A stretch of 64,000 nucleotides of DNA from Phytohabitans houttuyneae (lineage in GTDB: Bacteria; Actinomycetota; Actinomycetes; Mycobacteriales; Micromonosporaceae): the NCBI RefSeq assembly GCF_011764425.1, contig NZ_BLPF01000001.1, forward strand, positions 2,471,001 through 2,535,000. Direction: 5' to 3'. Numbering within the stretch: position 1 is the first letter of the stretch; the number at the start of each line of letters is the position of its first letter. Shown here piece after piece: positions 43,746 through 55,074 of this stretch. Made by a program: the position numbers and the translations under genes. The notes under the pieces were generated by a model that worked only from the letters and a program-made list of their open reading frames with translations, was not told the DNA's origin and ran no database searches.

Positions 43746-44540
43746 TCAGTCCAGGCCGTCGAAGACGTCGCCGAGCATCGGCGCGCCGGGCGGCCGCTCG
43801 GGCCAGGCCACGACCCACCACTCGCGGCCGACCACCCGCTTCCACCGCTCGGTGTCCGCCGGGTCGTCCGACATCACGTGGTGCTGGCTGCGGTGTTCCA
43901 GCAGGCCGGCGACCTTGCGGTCGGCCACCGGGCGGCAGTCGACGACGACGCCGATCCGGTCGTCCGGCACGCCCCGCATGTGGTACATCCGGGTCGGCTC
44001 GAAGACGGGCAGGCCCATCGACGCGCGCTGATCGTTCCACCGGCTGAACACCGACTCCGGTACCGCACCGTGGCACAGCCGCCGAAACCCGCCGGCCGCT
44101 CCCGGAGCGAGCCGGTGGAAGGCCTCGTCGGTCGCCGCGCCGACGGCGATGTGGTCGGGATGGCCGAAGATGCCGTCCGGGCCGAACGTGACCACCACGT
44201 CGGGACGCTCCTCGGCCAGGATTGCGGCGATCCGCGCGACGAGCTCGTCGCGCGGCACCTTGTCGACCGCCCCGTCGTCGTAGCCGAGCCACTCGTGCCG
44301 GTCCGGCTCCCGCCCCAGCGCCCGCCACGCCGCCGCGTCCTCGCCGCGCCGGATGGCGCCGAGCGTCTCCCGGGTCGCCGCGAACCCCTCGCGGATGTCG
44401 CCGGCGGCGCCGTCGGTCGCGAGCACCAGCACAAACCGGAAGTCCGGGTCGGAGGCGTGCAAGGCGACGGTGCCGGCGATCCCGTAGGCGTCGTCGTCGG
44501 GATGGGCGAAGACCGCGACCAAGGTCCGTGTCACCGGCAC
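43746..44540 (-). CDS. PIG-L family deacetylase
   Basis: 264 residues from GTG 44540 (AGGAG five bases upstream); GTG 44534 is also possible. The zinc site is AHPDD (His13, Asp15, Asp16) plus the later GHPDHIAVG. Members remove N-acetyl from glucosamine-type substrates (MshB, Mca, GPI). An Mca-like or small-molecule role is possible but the neighbours give no clue. Confidence 0.9.
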   Translation of the reverse strand: MPVTRTLVAVFAHPDDDAYGIAGTVALHASDPDFRFVLVLATDGAAGDIREGFAATRETLGAIRRGEDAAAWRALGREPDRHEWLGYDDGAVDKVPRDELVARIAAILAEERPDVVVTFGPDGIFGHPDHIAVGAATDEAFHRLAPGAAGGFRRLCHGAVPESVFSRWNDQRASMGLPVFEPTRMYHMRGVPDDRIGVVVDCRPVADRKVAGLLEHRSQHHVMSDDPADTERWKRVVGREWWVVAWPERPPGAPMLGDVFDGLD

Positions 44541-44617
44541 ATCTTCTCCTGGTGGCGCGGCGGTGCAGCGCTTTTCCGCAAGCATTCGGCCGAACGCGGC
44601 GCGGCCAACCGCTGTGG

Positions 44618-46795
44618 TCAGCCCGCGGCGCCCAGCACCGCCGCCTCGATCTTGTCCCGCTCGGCCTCCTCCGCCCAGCCGCCGACAAGATAGAACGCGT
44701 CGACGACGTCGGTGCCCAGCGTGGAGATGCGGGCCGCGCGCACCTGGGCACCCGCTTCGTCCAGCGCGGACGTCACCCGGTAGAGCAGGCCGGGCGCGTC
44801 GGCCGCGCGCAGCTCCAGGATCACCGCGTCGGTGGCGGCCTCGCGGTGCCACACCACGCGGGACGCCGCCGCCGACGCGCTGGACCGGGCGGCCAGTGCC
44901 CGCCCGCGCAGGCGCTGGGTCACCGAAACGTCGCCGGAGACAGCGCGGCGCAGGTCGCTGGCGAGCGCGAGGGAGTCCGGCGGGGTGCCGTAGCGCGGGC
45001 GCACCCGAAACTCCACCAGCGACCGACCGTCCACCGTGGACGCGTCGGCGGTCAGCACCTCCAGGCGGTGCAGGGCAAGGCAACCGGCCACCGCGGCGAG
45101 CAGGCCGCGCCGGTCGGCCGCGGCCACCGCGACACGTTCACCATCGAGGTGTACGACCGGCAGCGGACCGGCCACCAGCGCCGGATCGGGCTTCGGGGGC
45201 GCGGGCAGCACGCCGGTGTCCAGCGCGATGTGCACCCGGCGCACCAGGTCGGCGATCAGCCGGCCCTTCCAGTCCGACCAGGCGGCCGGGCCGGTGGCCT
45301 GGGCGTCGGCGCGGGCCAAGCCGTGCAGCAGGCTCAGCGTGGTCGTGTCGCCCACCGCGTCGGCGACCCTGCGGATCGTCACCGGGTCGGAAAGGTCGCG
45401 GCGGGTGGCCACCTCGGGCAGGAGCAGGTGCAGGCGGACCAGCTTTTCGATCACCGCCACGTCCTGCGGCGGCAGGCCGATGCGCTGGGCGACCGCGGCC
45501 GCGACCGGCGCGCCGACGATGCTGTGGTCGCCGGGCAGGCCCTTGCCCACGTCGTGCAGGAAGGCGCCGACCAGCAGCAGGTCGGGGCGGCCCACCTCGC
45601 GGGTGAAGGCGGTCGCCTCGTACGCGGCCTGCACCAGGTGGCGGTCGAGTGTGAAGCGGTGCACGGGGTTGTGCTGCGGCAGGCTGCGCATCCGGGTCCA
45701 CTCGGGCAGCCAGGCGTCGACAAGCCCGTACCGGTCGCAGGTCTCCCAGGTCGGCACCAGTCCCATGCCGGCGCCGAGCAGCGTGATGAGCGCGTCGCGG
45801 GCCTCCGGCGGCCACGGCGCGGGCAGCGGCGGGCAGTACGCGGCCAGCCACTCGCAGGTGGCCCGCGCGATCGGCAGCTGGGTGACCGCCGCGGCGGCGG
45901 CGACCCGCAGGGACAAGCTCGGGTCGGGACGGGCGCCGATCGCGGCACGCGCGAGCACCAGCTCGCCGTCCTGCTCGACCACGTCGCGGGCGACCGGCCG
46001 CCGCTGCGGCTTGCCGTCGGCGCCCCGACGCCGCCCGGAGCGGAGCCGGTCGGCCATCCGCCAGCCGTCGTCGAGAGCGTGCGTGACGGTGCGGGCGTCG
46101 CTTGCCACCCGGCGCAGCAGCGCGTCGCCGTCGTCCAGGCCCAGCATGCGGGCCACCGTGGCCCTCTCCTGGGCCACCAGCCGGTCGACCCGCCGGCCCA
46201 CGCTCGCGTGCAGCGCGTCGCGGGTGTCGAGCAGTCGCAGGTGCGCGGCGCGTACCGCCGGTCGCATCGTGTCGGCCAGCCCGCCCTGCGCGATGGCCCG
46301 CAGGATGCCGACGTCGCGCAGCCCGCCCGCGGCCTCCTTGAGGTCGCCTTCGAGCAGGAACGCCAGCTCGCCGTGCGCCTTCCACCGGCTCAGCGTGATC
46401 TCGCGCAGCCGCGCCAGCTGGCGTACCGCCGTGCGCCGCCACTGCTCGGCGGCCGCCTCGACAAGCTGCTGGGTCAGGTCGCGGTCACCGGTGACGTGGC
46501 GCGCGTCGAGCAGGCTGAGCGAGACCTTGACGTCGTCGTGCGCGACCGAAAGCGCCTCGGGGATCGTGCGCACCGAGTGGTCGAGGCCGATCCGCGAGTC
46601 CCAGATCGGGTACCACAGCGACGAGGCGACCTTGTCGATGCCGGGCACGCCGGTGTGCAGCAGGATCAGGTCGAGGTCGCTGTGCGGGGCGCACTGGAGC
46701 CGGCCAAGGCCACCGAAGGCGACGAGCGCGACTCCGGGCGGCCAGGCCGACACAAGCGAGCGGAGCCACATGTCAAGCGCCGCCGCACGCTCCAC
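44618..46795 (-). CDS. glnD: Bifunctional PII uridylyl/adenylyl-transferase GlnD
   Basis: 725 residues. The nucleotidyltransferase domain has GGLGRLQCAPHSDLDL with catalytic Asp-x-Asp; the HD domain has FLHDVGKGLPGDHS; two C-terminal ACT domains sense glutamine. In actinomycetes GlnD adenylylates GlnK/PII. The GTG start lies 35 bp past glnB; it is shorter than many GlnD proteins at the N-terminus. Confidence 0.94.
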   Translation of the reverse strand: MERAAALDMWLRSLVSAWPPGVALVAFGGLGRLQCAPHSDLDLILLHTGVPGIDKVASSLWYPIWDSRIGLDHSVRTIPEALSVAHDDVKVSLSLLDARHVTGDRDLTQQLVEAAAEQWRRTAVRQLARLREITLSRWKAHGELAFLLEGDLKEAAGGLRDVGILRAIAQGGLADTMRPAVRAAHLRLLDTRDALHASVGRRVDRLVAQERATVARMLGLDDGDALLRRVASDARTVTHALDDGWRMADRLRSGRRRGADGKPQRRPVARDVVEQDGELVLARAAIGARPDPSLSLRVAAAAAVTQLPIARATCEWLAAYCPPLPAPWPPEARDALITLLGAGMGLVPTWETCDRYGLVDAWLPEWTRMRSLPQHNPVHRFTLDRHLVQAAYEATAFTREVGRPDLLLVGAFLHDVGKGLPGDHSIVGAPVAAAVAQRIGLPPQDVAVIEKLVRLHLLLPEVATRRDLSDPVTIRRVADAVGDTTTLSLLHGLARADAQATGPAAWSDWKGRLIADLVRRVHIALDTGVLPAPPKPDPALVAGPLPVVHLDGERVAVAAADRRGLLAAVAGCLALHRLEVLTADASTVDGRSLVEFRVRPRYGTPPDSLALASDLRRAVSGDVSVTQRLRGRALAARSSASAAASRVVWHREAATDAVILELRAADAPGLLYRVTSALDEAGAQVRAARISTLGTDVVDAFYLVGGWAEEAERDKIEAAVLGAAG

Positions 46796-46830
46796 GCGTG
46801 CGGCGGCACCGACCTTGTCGCTGATCTCTC

Positions 46831-48568
<1,738 letters not shown>

Positions 48569-48680
48569 GCTGCCTCCTCTCGGTAGGTTGCCTCCCTCCG
48601 GCAGGAACAGGGCAGCGGTGCCCGAACGCCGGTTGCGCGGAAGCTTCTAGCCCCGAGGTTTCGCGCACGGTGCCTGCGTG

Positions 48681-48717
48681 ATTTCCGTGACGTCACGCTT
48701 TGTTTCGTACGTGTGAA
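48681..48717 (-). promoter_or_regulatory. GlnR-binding box upstream of amt
   Basis: On the minus strand TTCAC-n6-GAAAC-n5-GTGAC-n6-GAAAT, close to the actinobacterial GlnR consensus GTnAC-n6-GAAAC repeated twice. It lies 113-149 bases before the amt start. GlnR activates amt-glnB-glnD under nitrogen limitation in related actinomycetes, so the same control is likely. Confidence 0.75.
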
Positions 48718-48789
48718 GAAAGCCTCAAACCCGCTGGACGGATGGGGTCGTCTCAGCCGAACGGACGGTCAGGTTTATCAAACGCCGTT

Positions 48790-49578
48790 TTACCGGAGTG
48801 CGTACTCCAGCGTGTGCCGCTCGTAGTCCAGGAGGCGAAGGTCGCGCATCGGGCGGCGCAGGTGCCCCTTGTGCACGATCCGCACGAACGCCGGGTCGCC
48901 GGCCGCCGCCATCCGCCGGATGCCCTCCACGTGGTCGACGATCCGCTTGCGGATCGTGCGCACCAGGCGGTGGCGGTCACGCGGGATCAGCCCGTACGCG
49001 TCGGCGAACAGGCGCAGCCGGCGCGGCCGGTTGGGCCGCTTCCAGCCCAGCGTGTACGAGTCGCGGTCGGAGAACAGCGGCACCCAGGTCCACGCCGCGT
49101 ACGCCACGTCGTAGATCCGCGCGCCGGGCGAGGCCAGGTCGAAGTCGATCAGGGCGAGCGTGCCGTCCGGGCGCCAGATGACGTTGTGCGGGGCGGCGTC
49201 GTGGTGGCAGATGACCTCGGTGTCCGGCGGGGGCGGCCCGAAGGAGCGCCACACGGCGTTGGCCGGCGGGTTGAACCCGTACTGCGCGTCGTGGAACATC
49301 CGCAGCATCGTGGCCACCGTGACCAGCGCCTCGTCGGTCACCCAGTGCGGGGCCAGCGGGTACTCCCCGCACTCACCCTCCAGGTAGGAGAGCACCTCGC
49401 GGTTGCGCTCGTCCATGCCGAGGGCGCGGGGGGAGCCGGTGAAGCCGACGTACTCCAGATGGCGCAGCAGCGCGTGGACCGACGGGGTCCACGGGCCGGC
49501 GTTGCGCCGGACGGTGTCCCCCACGCGCACCACGGTGCTGACGTTCCCGCCGCGGAGCGGGATCTCATGCGAAGTCAC
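48790..49578 (-). CDS. Aminoglycoside-phosphotransferase-fold (APH/choline kinase) protein
   Basis: 262 residues from GTG 49578 (GGGAGACC upstream); GTG 49620 would add 14. The Brenner motif CHHDAAPHNVIW and DFDLASPG are the kinase catalytic and Mg sites. EIPLRGGNVSTVVRVGDTVRR is the usual actinomycete start of this group. Substrate unknown; this is not evidence for antibiotic resistance. It follows ftsY on the same strand. Confidence 0.85.
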   Translation of the reverse strand: MTSHEIPLRGGNVSTVVRVGDTVRRNAGPWTPSVHALLRHLEYVGFTGSPRALGMDERNREVLSYLEGECGEYPLAPHWVTDEALVTVATMLRMFHDAQYGFNPPANAVWRSFGPPPPDTEVICHHDAAPHNVIWRPDGTLALIDFDLASPGARIYDVAYAAWTWVPLFSDRDSYTLGWKRPNRPRRLRLFADAYGLIPRDRHRLVRTIRKRIVDHVEGIRRMAAAGDPAFVRIVHKGHLRRPMRDLRLLDYERHTLEYALR

Positions 49579-49626
49579 GTACGGTCTCCCGAGGCGCGGC
49601 GCCTGATCGCGGTAGGTCACCCGAGG

Positions 49627-50757
49627 TTACGCGTCCGTGCCAAGGAGCGCGTCGACGAACTGGCGCGGCTCGAACGGCGCGAGGTCGTCCGGGCCCTCGC
49701 CCAGACCGACAAGCTTTACGGGTATGCCCAGCTTGCGCTGCACCGCGATGACGATGCCGCCCTTGGCGGTGCCGTCGAGCTTGGTCAGCACGACGCCCGT
49801 GACATCCACCACCTCGGTGAACACCCGGGCCTGCTCCAGGCCGTTTTGCCCGGTGGTCGCGTCGAGCACGAGCAGGGTCTCGTCGACCGGCTGGTGCTTT
49901 TCCACGACCCGCTTGACCTTGCCGAGCTCGTCCATCAGGCCGACCTTGTTCTGCAGGCGGCCGGCGGTGTCGACGAGCACCGTGTCGACCCCGGTCTCGA
50001 TGCCGCGACGGACCGCGTCGAAGGCCACGCTGGCCGGGTCGGCGCCTTCCGGACCGCGCACCACGTCCGCGCCGACGCGGCCGCCCCAGGTGGCCAGCTG
50101 GTCGGCGGCGGCGGCGCGGAATGTGTCCGCCGCGCCGAGCACGACGGTGCGCCCGTCGGCGACGAGGACCCGGGCGATCTTGCCGCAGGTGGTGGTCTTG
50201 CCCGAGCCGTTGACGCCGACGACCAGCACGATCGTGGGCTTGCCGTCGCTCTTCAGCGAGCGGTCCAGGCTGGGGTCGAGCGCCGTGACCAGCTCCTCCG
50301 TCAGCAGCGTGCGCAGCTCGTCGGGGCTGCGGGTGCCGAGCACGCGGGTGCGCTCGCGGAGGCGGTCGACGATCTCCCGGGTGGCCTCCACGCCGACGTC
50401 GGCCGTGATCAGGCTCTCCTCGACCTCGTCCCAGACGTCGTCGTCGAGCCGGTCGCGGGACAGCAGGCCGAGCAGACCCTTGCCCAGGACGCTCTGCGAG
50501 CGGGACAGCCGGGTCCGCAGCCGGACCAGCCGGCCCGCTGTCGGCTCGGGAACTTCCAGCTCAGGGGCGGTCGGCACCGCTTCGGGCTCGACCTGCGTCG
50601 GGCGCGGCTCGACCTCCGCCGGCGCTGTCTCCACCTGCGCGGGTGGGGCCGGTGGCGGCGGCAGCTCGGGACGGCGGCGCAGGCGGGGCACCACGAGCCC
50701 CAGGCCACCGAGCACGAGCACGCCCAGCAGGACGAGCGCGATGACGACGTACTCCAT
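49627..50757 (-). CDS. ftsY: Signal recognition particle receptor FtsY
   Basis: 376 residues. One N-terminal membrane segment (1-25) and a Pro/Glu-rich linker (26-75) precede the NG domain: GVNGSGKTTTCGK, DTAGRLQNKVGL, TKLDGTAKGG. It docks ribosome-SRP complexes to the membrane, partner of Ffh at 37369. I begin at ATG 50757 because MEYVVIALVLLGVLVL is the conserved anchor. Confidence 0.95.
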   Translation of the reverse strand: MEYVVIALVLLGVLVLGGLGLVVPRLRRRPELPPPPAPPAQVETAPAEVEPRPTQVEPEAVPTAPELEVPEPTAGRLVRLRTRLSRSQSVLGKGLLGLLSRDRLDDDVWDEVEESLITADVGVEATREIVDRLRERTRVLGTRSPDELRTLLTEELVTALDPSLDRSLKSDGKPTIVLVVGVNGSGKTTTCGKIARVLVADGRTVVLGAADTFRAAAADQLATWGGRVGADVVRGPEGADPASVAFDAVRRGIETGVDTVLVDTAGRLQNKVGLMDELGKVKRVVEKHQPVDETLLVLDATTGQNGLEQARVFTEVVDVTGVVLTKLDGTAKGGIVIAVQRKLGIPVKLVGLGEGPDDLAPFEPRQFVDALLGTDA

Positions 50758-50869
50758 GCGGAAATCCTGACAGATGGCCGCGCGGCCCACACCGTGAGGC
50801 TCGTGCCTAGCGCACAGCGATCTCGGGTAGAGAGGATGGTCCCCAGTCCCCCGACGGGAGGTCAGACCC

Positions 50870-52534
50870 TTGTCCGCTGAGCTTGTCATCGGCCCGGTAC
50901 TGCGCCGGGTAGCCGGCACCCGCGCCACGATCTGGGTGGAGACCAGTGCGCCCGCCACCGTGCGGGTGACCGCTGGGCCGGCCGCTGGGGAGGCGACGAC
51001 ATTCAGCGCGTACGGCCACCATTACGCGATCGTGGTGGTCGAAGGGCTCACCCTGGACAGCGCGACGGAGTACGAGGTGTTCGTCGACGATGCCCGCGTG
51101 TGGCCCCAGCCGGACAGCCCGTACCCGCCGAGCGTGATCCGCACCCGTTCGGGTGACGACGCCGATCAGCCGGTGCGCCTCGTCTTCGGCTCGTGCCGGG
51201 AGACCACCCAGCACGCCACACCGCGGCAGCTGCCGCCGGACGCGCTGGACGCGTACTCGCGGCGCTTGATGACCGGCGCGGACCCGGCACCTGACCTGCT
51301 GGTCCTGCTCGGTGACCAGGTCTACGCCGACATACCCTCCCCCGCGGTCAAACGCTTCCTGCGCCGCCGCCGCGGGCATGAAAAGCACAAGCCCGACAAC
51401 CAGGTCGTTTCGTACGAGGAGTACACGCAGCTCTACCTCGAGTCGTGGTGCGACCCGGAGATCCGGTGGCTGTTCGCCACCGTGCCGAGCGTCATGATCT
51501 TCGACGACCACGAGATCATCGACGACTGGAACTCCTCCGCCTCCTGGCGCCGTGATGTGCGCGAGCAGCCGTGGTGGCCGGAGCGGATCGCCAGCGGCCT
51601 CGCCTCGTACTGGGTCTACCAGCACCTGGGCAACCTCGACCCGGACCAGATCGCCGCCGACCCGGTGTACCAGAAGGTGCTGGCCTCCGCCGACGACGCC
51701 ACCGAGGTGCTGCGCGACTTCGCCACCGAGGTCGACAAGGAGGCCGACGGCGCGCCCGGGTACCAGTGGAGTTACGCGCTGGACCTGGGCCGCACCCGCC
51801 TCGTGGTGCTGGACAACCGGTGCAGCCGGGTGCTCGACCCGGACCACCGCGCGATGCTGCCGCCGGGCGAGTGGGCCTGGTTCGCCGAGCTGGCCCGGGG
51901 TGACTTCGACCACCTTGTGGTGGGCTCGTCGCTGCCGTGGCTGCTGCCGCCCGGCATCCACCACCTGGAGGCGTGGAACGAGCGGCTGGCCGGCTCGGCC
52001 CGCCCGTGGGTGTCCAGGTTTGCCGAGCGGCAGCGCCGGGTGCTGGACCTGGAGCACTGGGCGGCCTTCCAGCGCTCGTTCGACTCGCTGGCCGCGCTCT
52101 TCGCCGAGGTCGGCTCGTCGGGCGCGGCGTCGATCAGCGTGCTCTCCGGCGACGTGCACCACTCGTACGTGGCCCGCGCCGCCTTCCGCGCCCGCCCGGT
52201 CGCCGCGCCCGTGCACCAGCTGACCTGCTCACCGGTGCACAACCAGCTCCAGTCGCTGATGCGCCCGGTGCTGCGGCTCGGCTGGTGGCGTGGACCGGCC
52301 ACGGTGGCCCGGGCGCTGGCCCGCGCGGCGAAGGTGGCCGCGCCCACGGTCCGGTGGAAGAAGCTGGCCGGTCCGTACTTCGGCAACGCGGTGAGCACGC
52401 TGACGCACGACGGCCACACCGCACGGGTGCTGATCGAGGGCACGACCACCGGCGGCGACCTGCGTGAGGTCGCCGCCGTGGACCTCGCTCCGAGGACCGC
52501 CCGCGTCAGGCGCCGGCGGCCGGTTGGCAGGTGA
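50870..52534 (+). CDS. PhoD-like alkaline phosphatase / phosphodiesterase
   Basis: 554 residues from TTG 50870 (GGGAGG upstream). A small beta-sandwich domain (about 1-95) precedes the metallophosphatase with GDQVYAD, FDDHEIIDDWNSS and SGDVHHSY. No Tat signal is visible, unlike true secreted PhoD, so it may be cytoplasmic; the group includes phosphodiesterases. It is divergent from ftsY across 112 bp and its 3' end overlaps the CBM gene. Confidence 0.88.
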   Translation: MSAELVIGPVLRRVAGTRATIWVETSAPATVRVTAGPAAGEATTFSAYGHHYAIVVVEGLTLDSATEYEVFVDDARVWPQPDSPYPPSVIRTRSGDDADQPVRLVFGSCRETTQHATPRQLPPDALDAYSRRLMTGADPAPDLLVLLGDQVYADIPSPAVKRFLRRRRGHEKHKPDNQVVSYEEYTQLYLESWCDPEIRWLFATVPSVMIFDDHEIIDDWNSSASWRRDVREQPWWPERIASGLASYWVYQHLGNLDPDQIAADPVYQKVLASADDATEVLRDFATEVDKEADGAPGYQWSYALDLGRTRLVVLDNRCSRVLDPDHRAMLPPGEWAWFAELARGDFDHLVVGSSLPWLLPPGIHHLEAWNERLAGSARPWVSRFAERQRRVLDLEHWAAFQRSFDSLAALFAEVGSSGAASISVLSGDVHHSYVARAAFRARPVAAPVHQLTCSPVHNQLQSLMRPVLRLGWWRGPATVARALARAAKVAAPTVRWKKLAGPYFGNAVSTLTHDGHTARVLIEGTTTGGDLREVAAVDLAPRTARVRRRRPVGR

Positions 52535-52934
52535 CCTGCGGCAGGACGAGCGGGCCGCTGCCCACGTAGCCGAAGTTGACGGCTTGGCCGGGCTGCAGGA
52601 TCGGGTTCCAGGGCCGGAGCCACACGGTGGAGCCACTGACCGTGACGGTGACGTTCCACGCCTGGATGATGTAGCCGGGCGGCGGGATCACGACGGATGC
52701 CGACCAGGTGACCGGTACGTTCGAAATGTTCTTTATGTAGATGTCGACGATGTAGCCGTTGTTCCAGTGCGCCGGCACGGAAATCCGGATGTCGCAGTAC
52801 TGGGCGGGTGGGATCGCGGCCGCCTGTGCCGGCGCGGCGGCGGGCGCGGATGCGGCGGCGGCCGCGGGTGCGGCCATGACGAATGCCGCGAGCAGCCCGA
52901 TCAGCCCAGCGAGAAGCCTTGTGTGGTAACGCAT
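52506..52934 (-). CDS. Secreted carbohydrate-binding module (CBM2-like) protein
   Basis: 142 residues. A signal peptide (1-25, AVA-type site after AAPAAAA) and an Ala/Pro spacer precede one beta-sandwich resembling a cellulose-binding CBM2: CDIRISVPAHWNNGYIVDIYIKN, with two cysteines likely paired and several exposed Trp. No catalytic domain is attached. Start at ATG 52934, GGGGGA upstream. It overlaps the PhoD-like gene by 29 bases, convergent. Confidence 0.75.
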   Translation of the reverse strand: MRYHTRLLAGLIGLLAAFVMAAPAAAAASAPAAAPAQAAAIPPAQYCDIRISVPAHWNNGYIVDIYIKNISNVPVTWSASVVIPPPGYIIQAWNVTVTVSGSTVWLRPWNPILQPGQAVNFGYVGSGPLVLPQVTCQPAAGA

Positions 52935-53008
52935 CCAGTCCCCCATAAATAGATGTGGATGAGTCAACGATCCGCTACCCACAGACACTGGTCAATGTCC
53001 GAACGGCT

Positions 53009-53026
53009 TCACATTCTCTTCACAGG
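53009..53026 (+). promoter_or_regulatory. PhoP-box-like direct repeat
   Basis: TCACATT-CTCT-TCACAGG is a heptamer direct repeat with four-base spacing, the layout of the mycobacterial PhoP box. It lies between the divergent CBM and 460-residue genes. The same 14-base core TTCACATTCTCTTC occurs at 58136. Confidence 0.35.
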
Positions 53027-53130
53027 AACCATGCAGAAACTGGACCGGAGTTTGATCGAGGTTCATCCAACCCCGAACGACCCTGTCTCCGTCAGGAAGG
53101 TGAAGATTCCGCACCTGATGGAGGCCCGGA

Positions 53131-54513
53131 TTGTCCACCCACACGGGGACCCTGCTCGACCGGCCCGCCGCGTACCCCGCCGCGGACCGGGTCCATCGCC
53201 TGGTGGCGGGCGGGTCCGAGCTGGGCGTGCAGCTCGCACGCGCGCTCGACCTACCGCTGCGCGCCTACCTGCGCGCGCTGGTGCCCGCCCCGCAGTCCCA
53301 GTACAACTCGCACCGGCTGCGCCTGGCCCAGGCGGTGGAGACGTACCTGCGCGCGCACGGTGACACCGATGTCGACGCGACCTGCGAGCACCTGCTGCGG
53401 GTACCGGTCATCCAGCAGGCCGACCACTCCAACCTGCTGCTGGACGCGGAGACGTTCCTGCACAACTACCTCTTCCACGTCGCCAGCCGGGAGGCCGGCG
53501 CCACGGTGGCGGTGGTCAACCAGTGCTCGATCGTGAGCTGCCTGGCCCGCCGCGCACCGGTCCTCGGCCCGACCTTCCTGCGCACCCGCGGCGGGCTGTT
53601 CAGCGTGTACCCGCTGTCCAAGACGACGCTGAAGAACTCCTCCTTCTGCGGCCTGCCCGGACCGCTGGAGATGGCGTTCGAGCCGCTGGAAGGCACCCGC
53701 CACGACATCGCGTCCGACCCGGTGCTGGGGCCGCTGACCGGCCTGAAGGCGCCGGACGCGCCGACCGCGTACCGGATGGCCAACGACGAGATCTGGGCCG
53801 GCCTCGACCTCGACCACGGGGTACGCCGGGTGCAGATCGACGAGGCCGTCGTCTCCGAGTGCGTCGCCCTGCACGTCGAGGACCCGGCCAGCCCGGTCTT
53901 CGCGCTGCTGTTCGACCCGCAGGTGCGGGACGCGTTCCTGCGCGCCAAGCGGCGCCTTGTCGCCGACCCGGCCAACCTCACCGTCAACAACGCCGCGCCC
54001 GACTTCCTGTGGCTGCGCAAGGGCAGCCGCCTGCACCAGGTCGTTCTGACCGGCACCGGCGCGGGTGCACAGTGGATCGTCGAGACAAACGGGGCGCCAC
54101 TGCCGGTACCCATGGAGCCGGCGGCCGTGGCCGAGGCCCTGCGTGCCGGCGTGCTGTACGCGGACCGCATCCTTGCCTACCTCGTGCGCTGCCTGCTGCC
54201 CGGCGTCGTGGCGGTCGGCGGCACCAGCCAGCAGGACTACGTCGCGCTGTACCGGCGGATGTTCGTGGCCGCGGACGCGGAGGCGCCGTTCCTGGACCGC
54301 TCCGACCTCGACCGCATCCGCCAGCCCGGGCACAGCGTCGCCGGCGGCCGGCCGCTGCTGGAGCCGTACGGCGATTCGCTGGAGCTGATCCGCCACCTCG
54401 GGCCGCACACCCGCCTGGCCGACCTCGACGAGGCGTACCTCGACCGCCCGGTCGGCGAGACGATCGGCGAGCTGCGCTGCGTGCGCCACCTGGAGCGGGC
54501 CATCGACCGGTGA
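53131..54513 (+). CDS. Conserved-looking 460-residue protein, family not recognised
   Basis: TTG start at 53131 with GGAGG seven bases upstream. Soluble, no signal peptide. Distinctive segments are PQSQYNSHRLRLAQAVETY (about 54-72), QQADHSNLLLDAETFLHNYLFH (within 94-116) and NQCSIVSCLARR. Codon usage is typical, and the second segment looks like a conserved catalytic or ligand-binding patch (Asp/His/Asn). DinB follows after 26-35 bp. No function can be assigned. Confidence 0.75.
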   Translation: MSTHTGTLLDRPAAYPAADRVHRLVAGGSELGVQLARALDLPLRAYLRALVPAPQSQYNSHRLRLAQAVETYLRAHGDTDVDATCEHLLRVPVIQQADHSNLLLDAETFLHNYLFHVASREAGATVAVVNQCSIVSCLARRAPVLGPTFLRTRGGLFSVYPLSKTTLKNSSFCGLPGPLEMAFEPLEGTRHDIASDPVLGPLTGLKAPDAPTAYRMANDEIWAGLDLDHGVRRVQIDEAVVSECVALHVEDPASPVFALLFDPQVRDAFLRAKRRLVADPANLTVNNAAPDFLWLRKGSRLHQVVLTGTGAGAQWIVETNGAPLPVPMEPAAVAEALRAGVLYADRILAYLVRCLLPGVVAVGGTSQQDYVALYRRMFVAADAEAPFLDRSDLDRIRQPGHSVAGGRPLLEPYGDSLELIRHLGPHTRLADLDEAYLDRPVGETIGELRCVRHLERAIDR

Positions 54514-54548
54514 TCACCGCGGGCGCGGTACCAGGAAGAATGCTCTTC

Positions 54549-55073
54549 ATGACCTGGACCGCACCGCAGATCGAGCGCCGCCACGAGCCGTACGTCGCCG
54601 ACGAGCGGGCCATGCTGGAAGGCTGGCTCGACTTTCACCGCGACACCCTGCTGTACAAATGCCAGGGCCTGACCGCCGAGCAGCTTCGGCGCCGCAGTGT
54701 CGAACCGTCGTCACTGAGCCTGCTGGGTCTGGTGCGGCACATGGCGGACGTGGAGCGCGCGTGGTTCCGGCGCCGGGCCGGCGGGGACGCCGGCCTGCCG
54801 CGCATCTACTACACCGACGACAACCCGGACGGCGAGTTCGCAGACGTGGACACCGCGGACGCGGCCGCCGACTTCGCGACGTTCCGCGCGGAGGTGGAGC
54901 TGGCCAAGGCGGCGGTCGAGGGGCGGTCGCTGGACGAGACCTTTATCAGCGAGCGGACCGGCGCCGAGATCAGCCTTCGGTGGGTCTTCGTCCACATGAT
55001 CGAGGAGTACGCCCGCCACAACGGCCACGCTGACCTCATCCGCGAGCGCATCGACGGTGAGACAGGCGACTGA
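54549..55073 (+). CDS. DinB / DUF664 family protein
   Basis: 174 residues. The four-helix DinB fold is suggested by LLGLVRHMADVERAWF, with metal ligands His and the late HMIEEYARHNGHADLIRERID motif. Some relatives are mycothiol- or bacillithiol-dependent transferases. An ATG at 54540 directly after AGGAAG is an alternative start. It lies between the 460-residue gene and the GGDEF-EAL gene. Confidence 0.88.
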   Translation: MTWTAPQIERRHEPYVADERAMLEGWLDFHRDTLLYKCQGLTAEQLRRRSVEPSSLSLLGLVRHMADVERAWFRRRAGGDAGLPRIYYTDDNPDGEFADVDTADAAADFATFRAEVELAKAAVEGRSLDETFISERTGAEISLRWVFVHMIEEYARHNGHADLIRERIDGETGD

Positions 55074-55074
55074 A

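Noticed and set aside
48790-49620. Antibiotic-resistance phosphotransferase
   Set aside because: Only the general APH/choline-kinase fold is visible; the gene is a conserved neighbour of ftsY with no mobile context.
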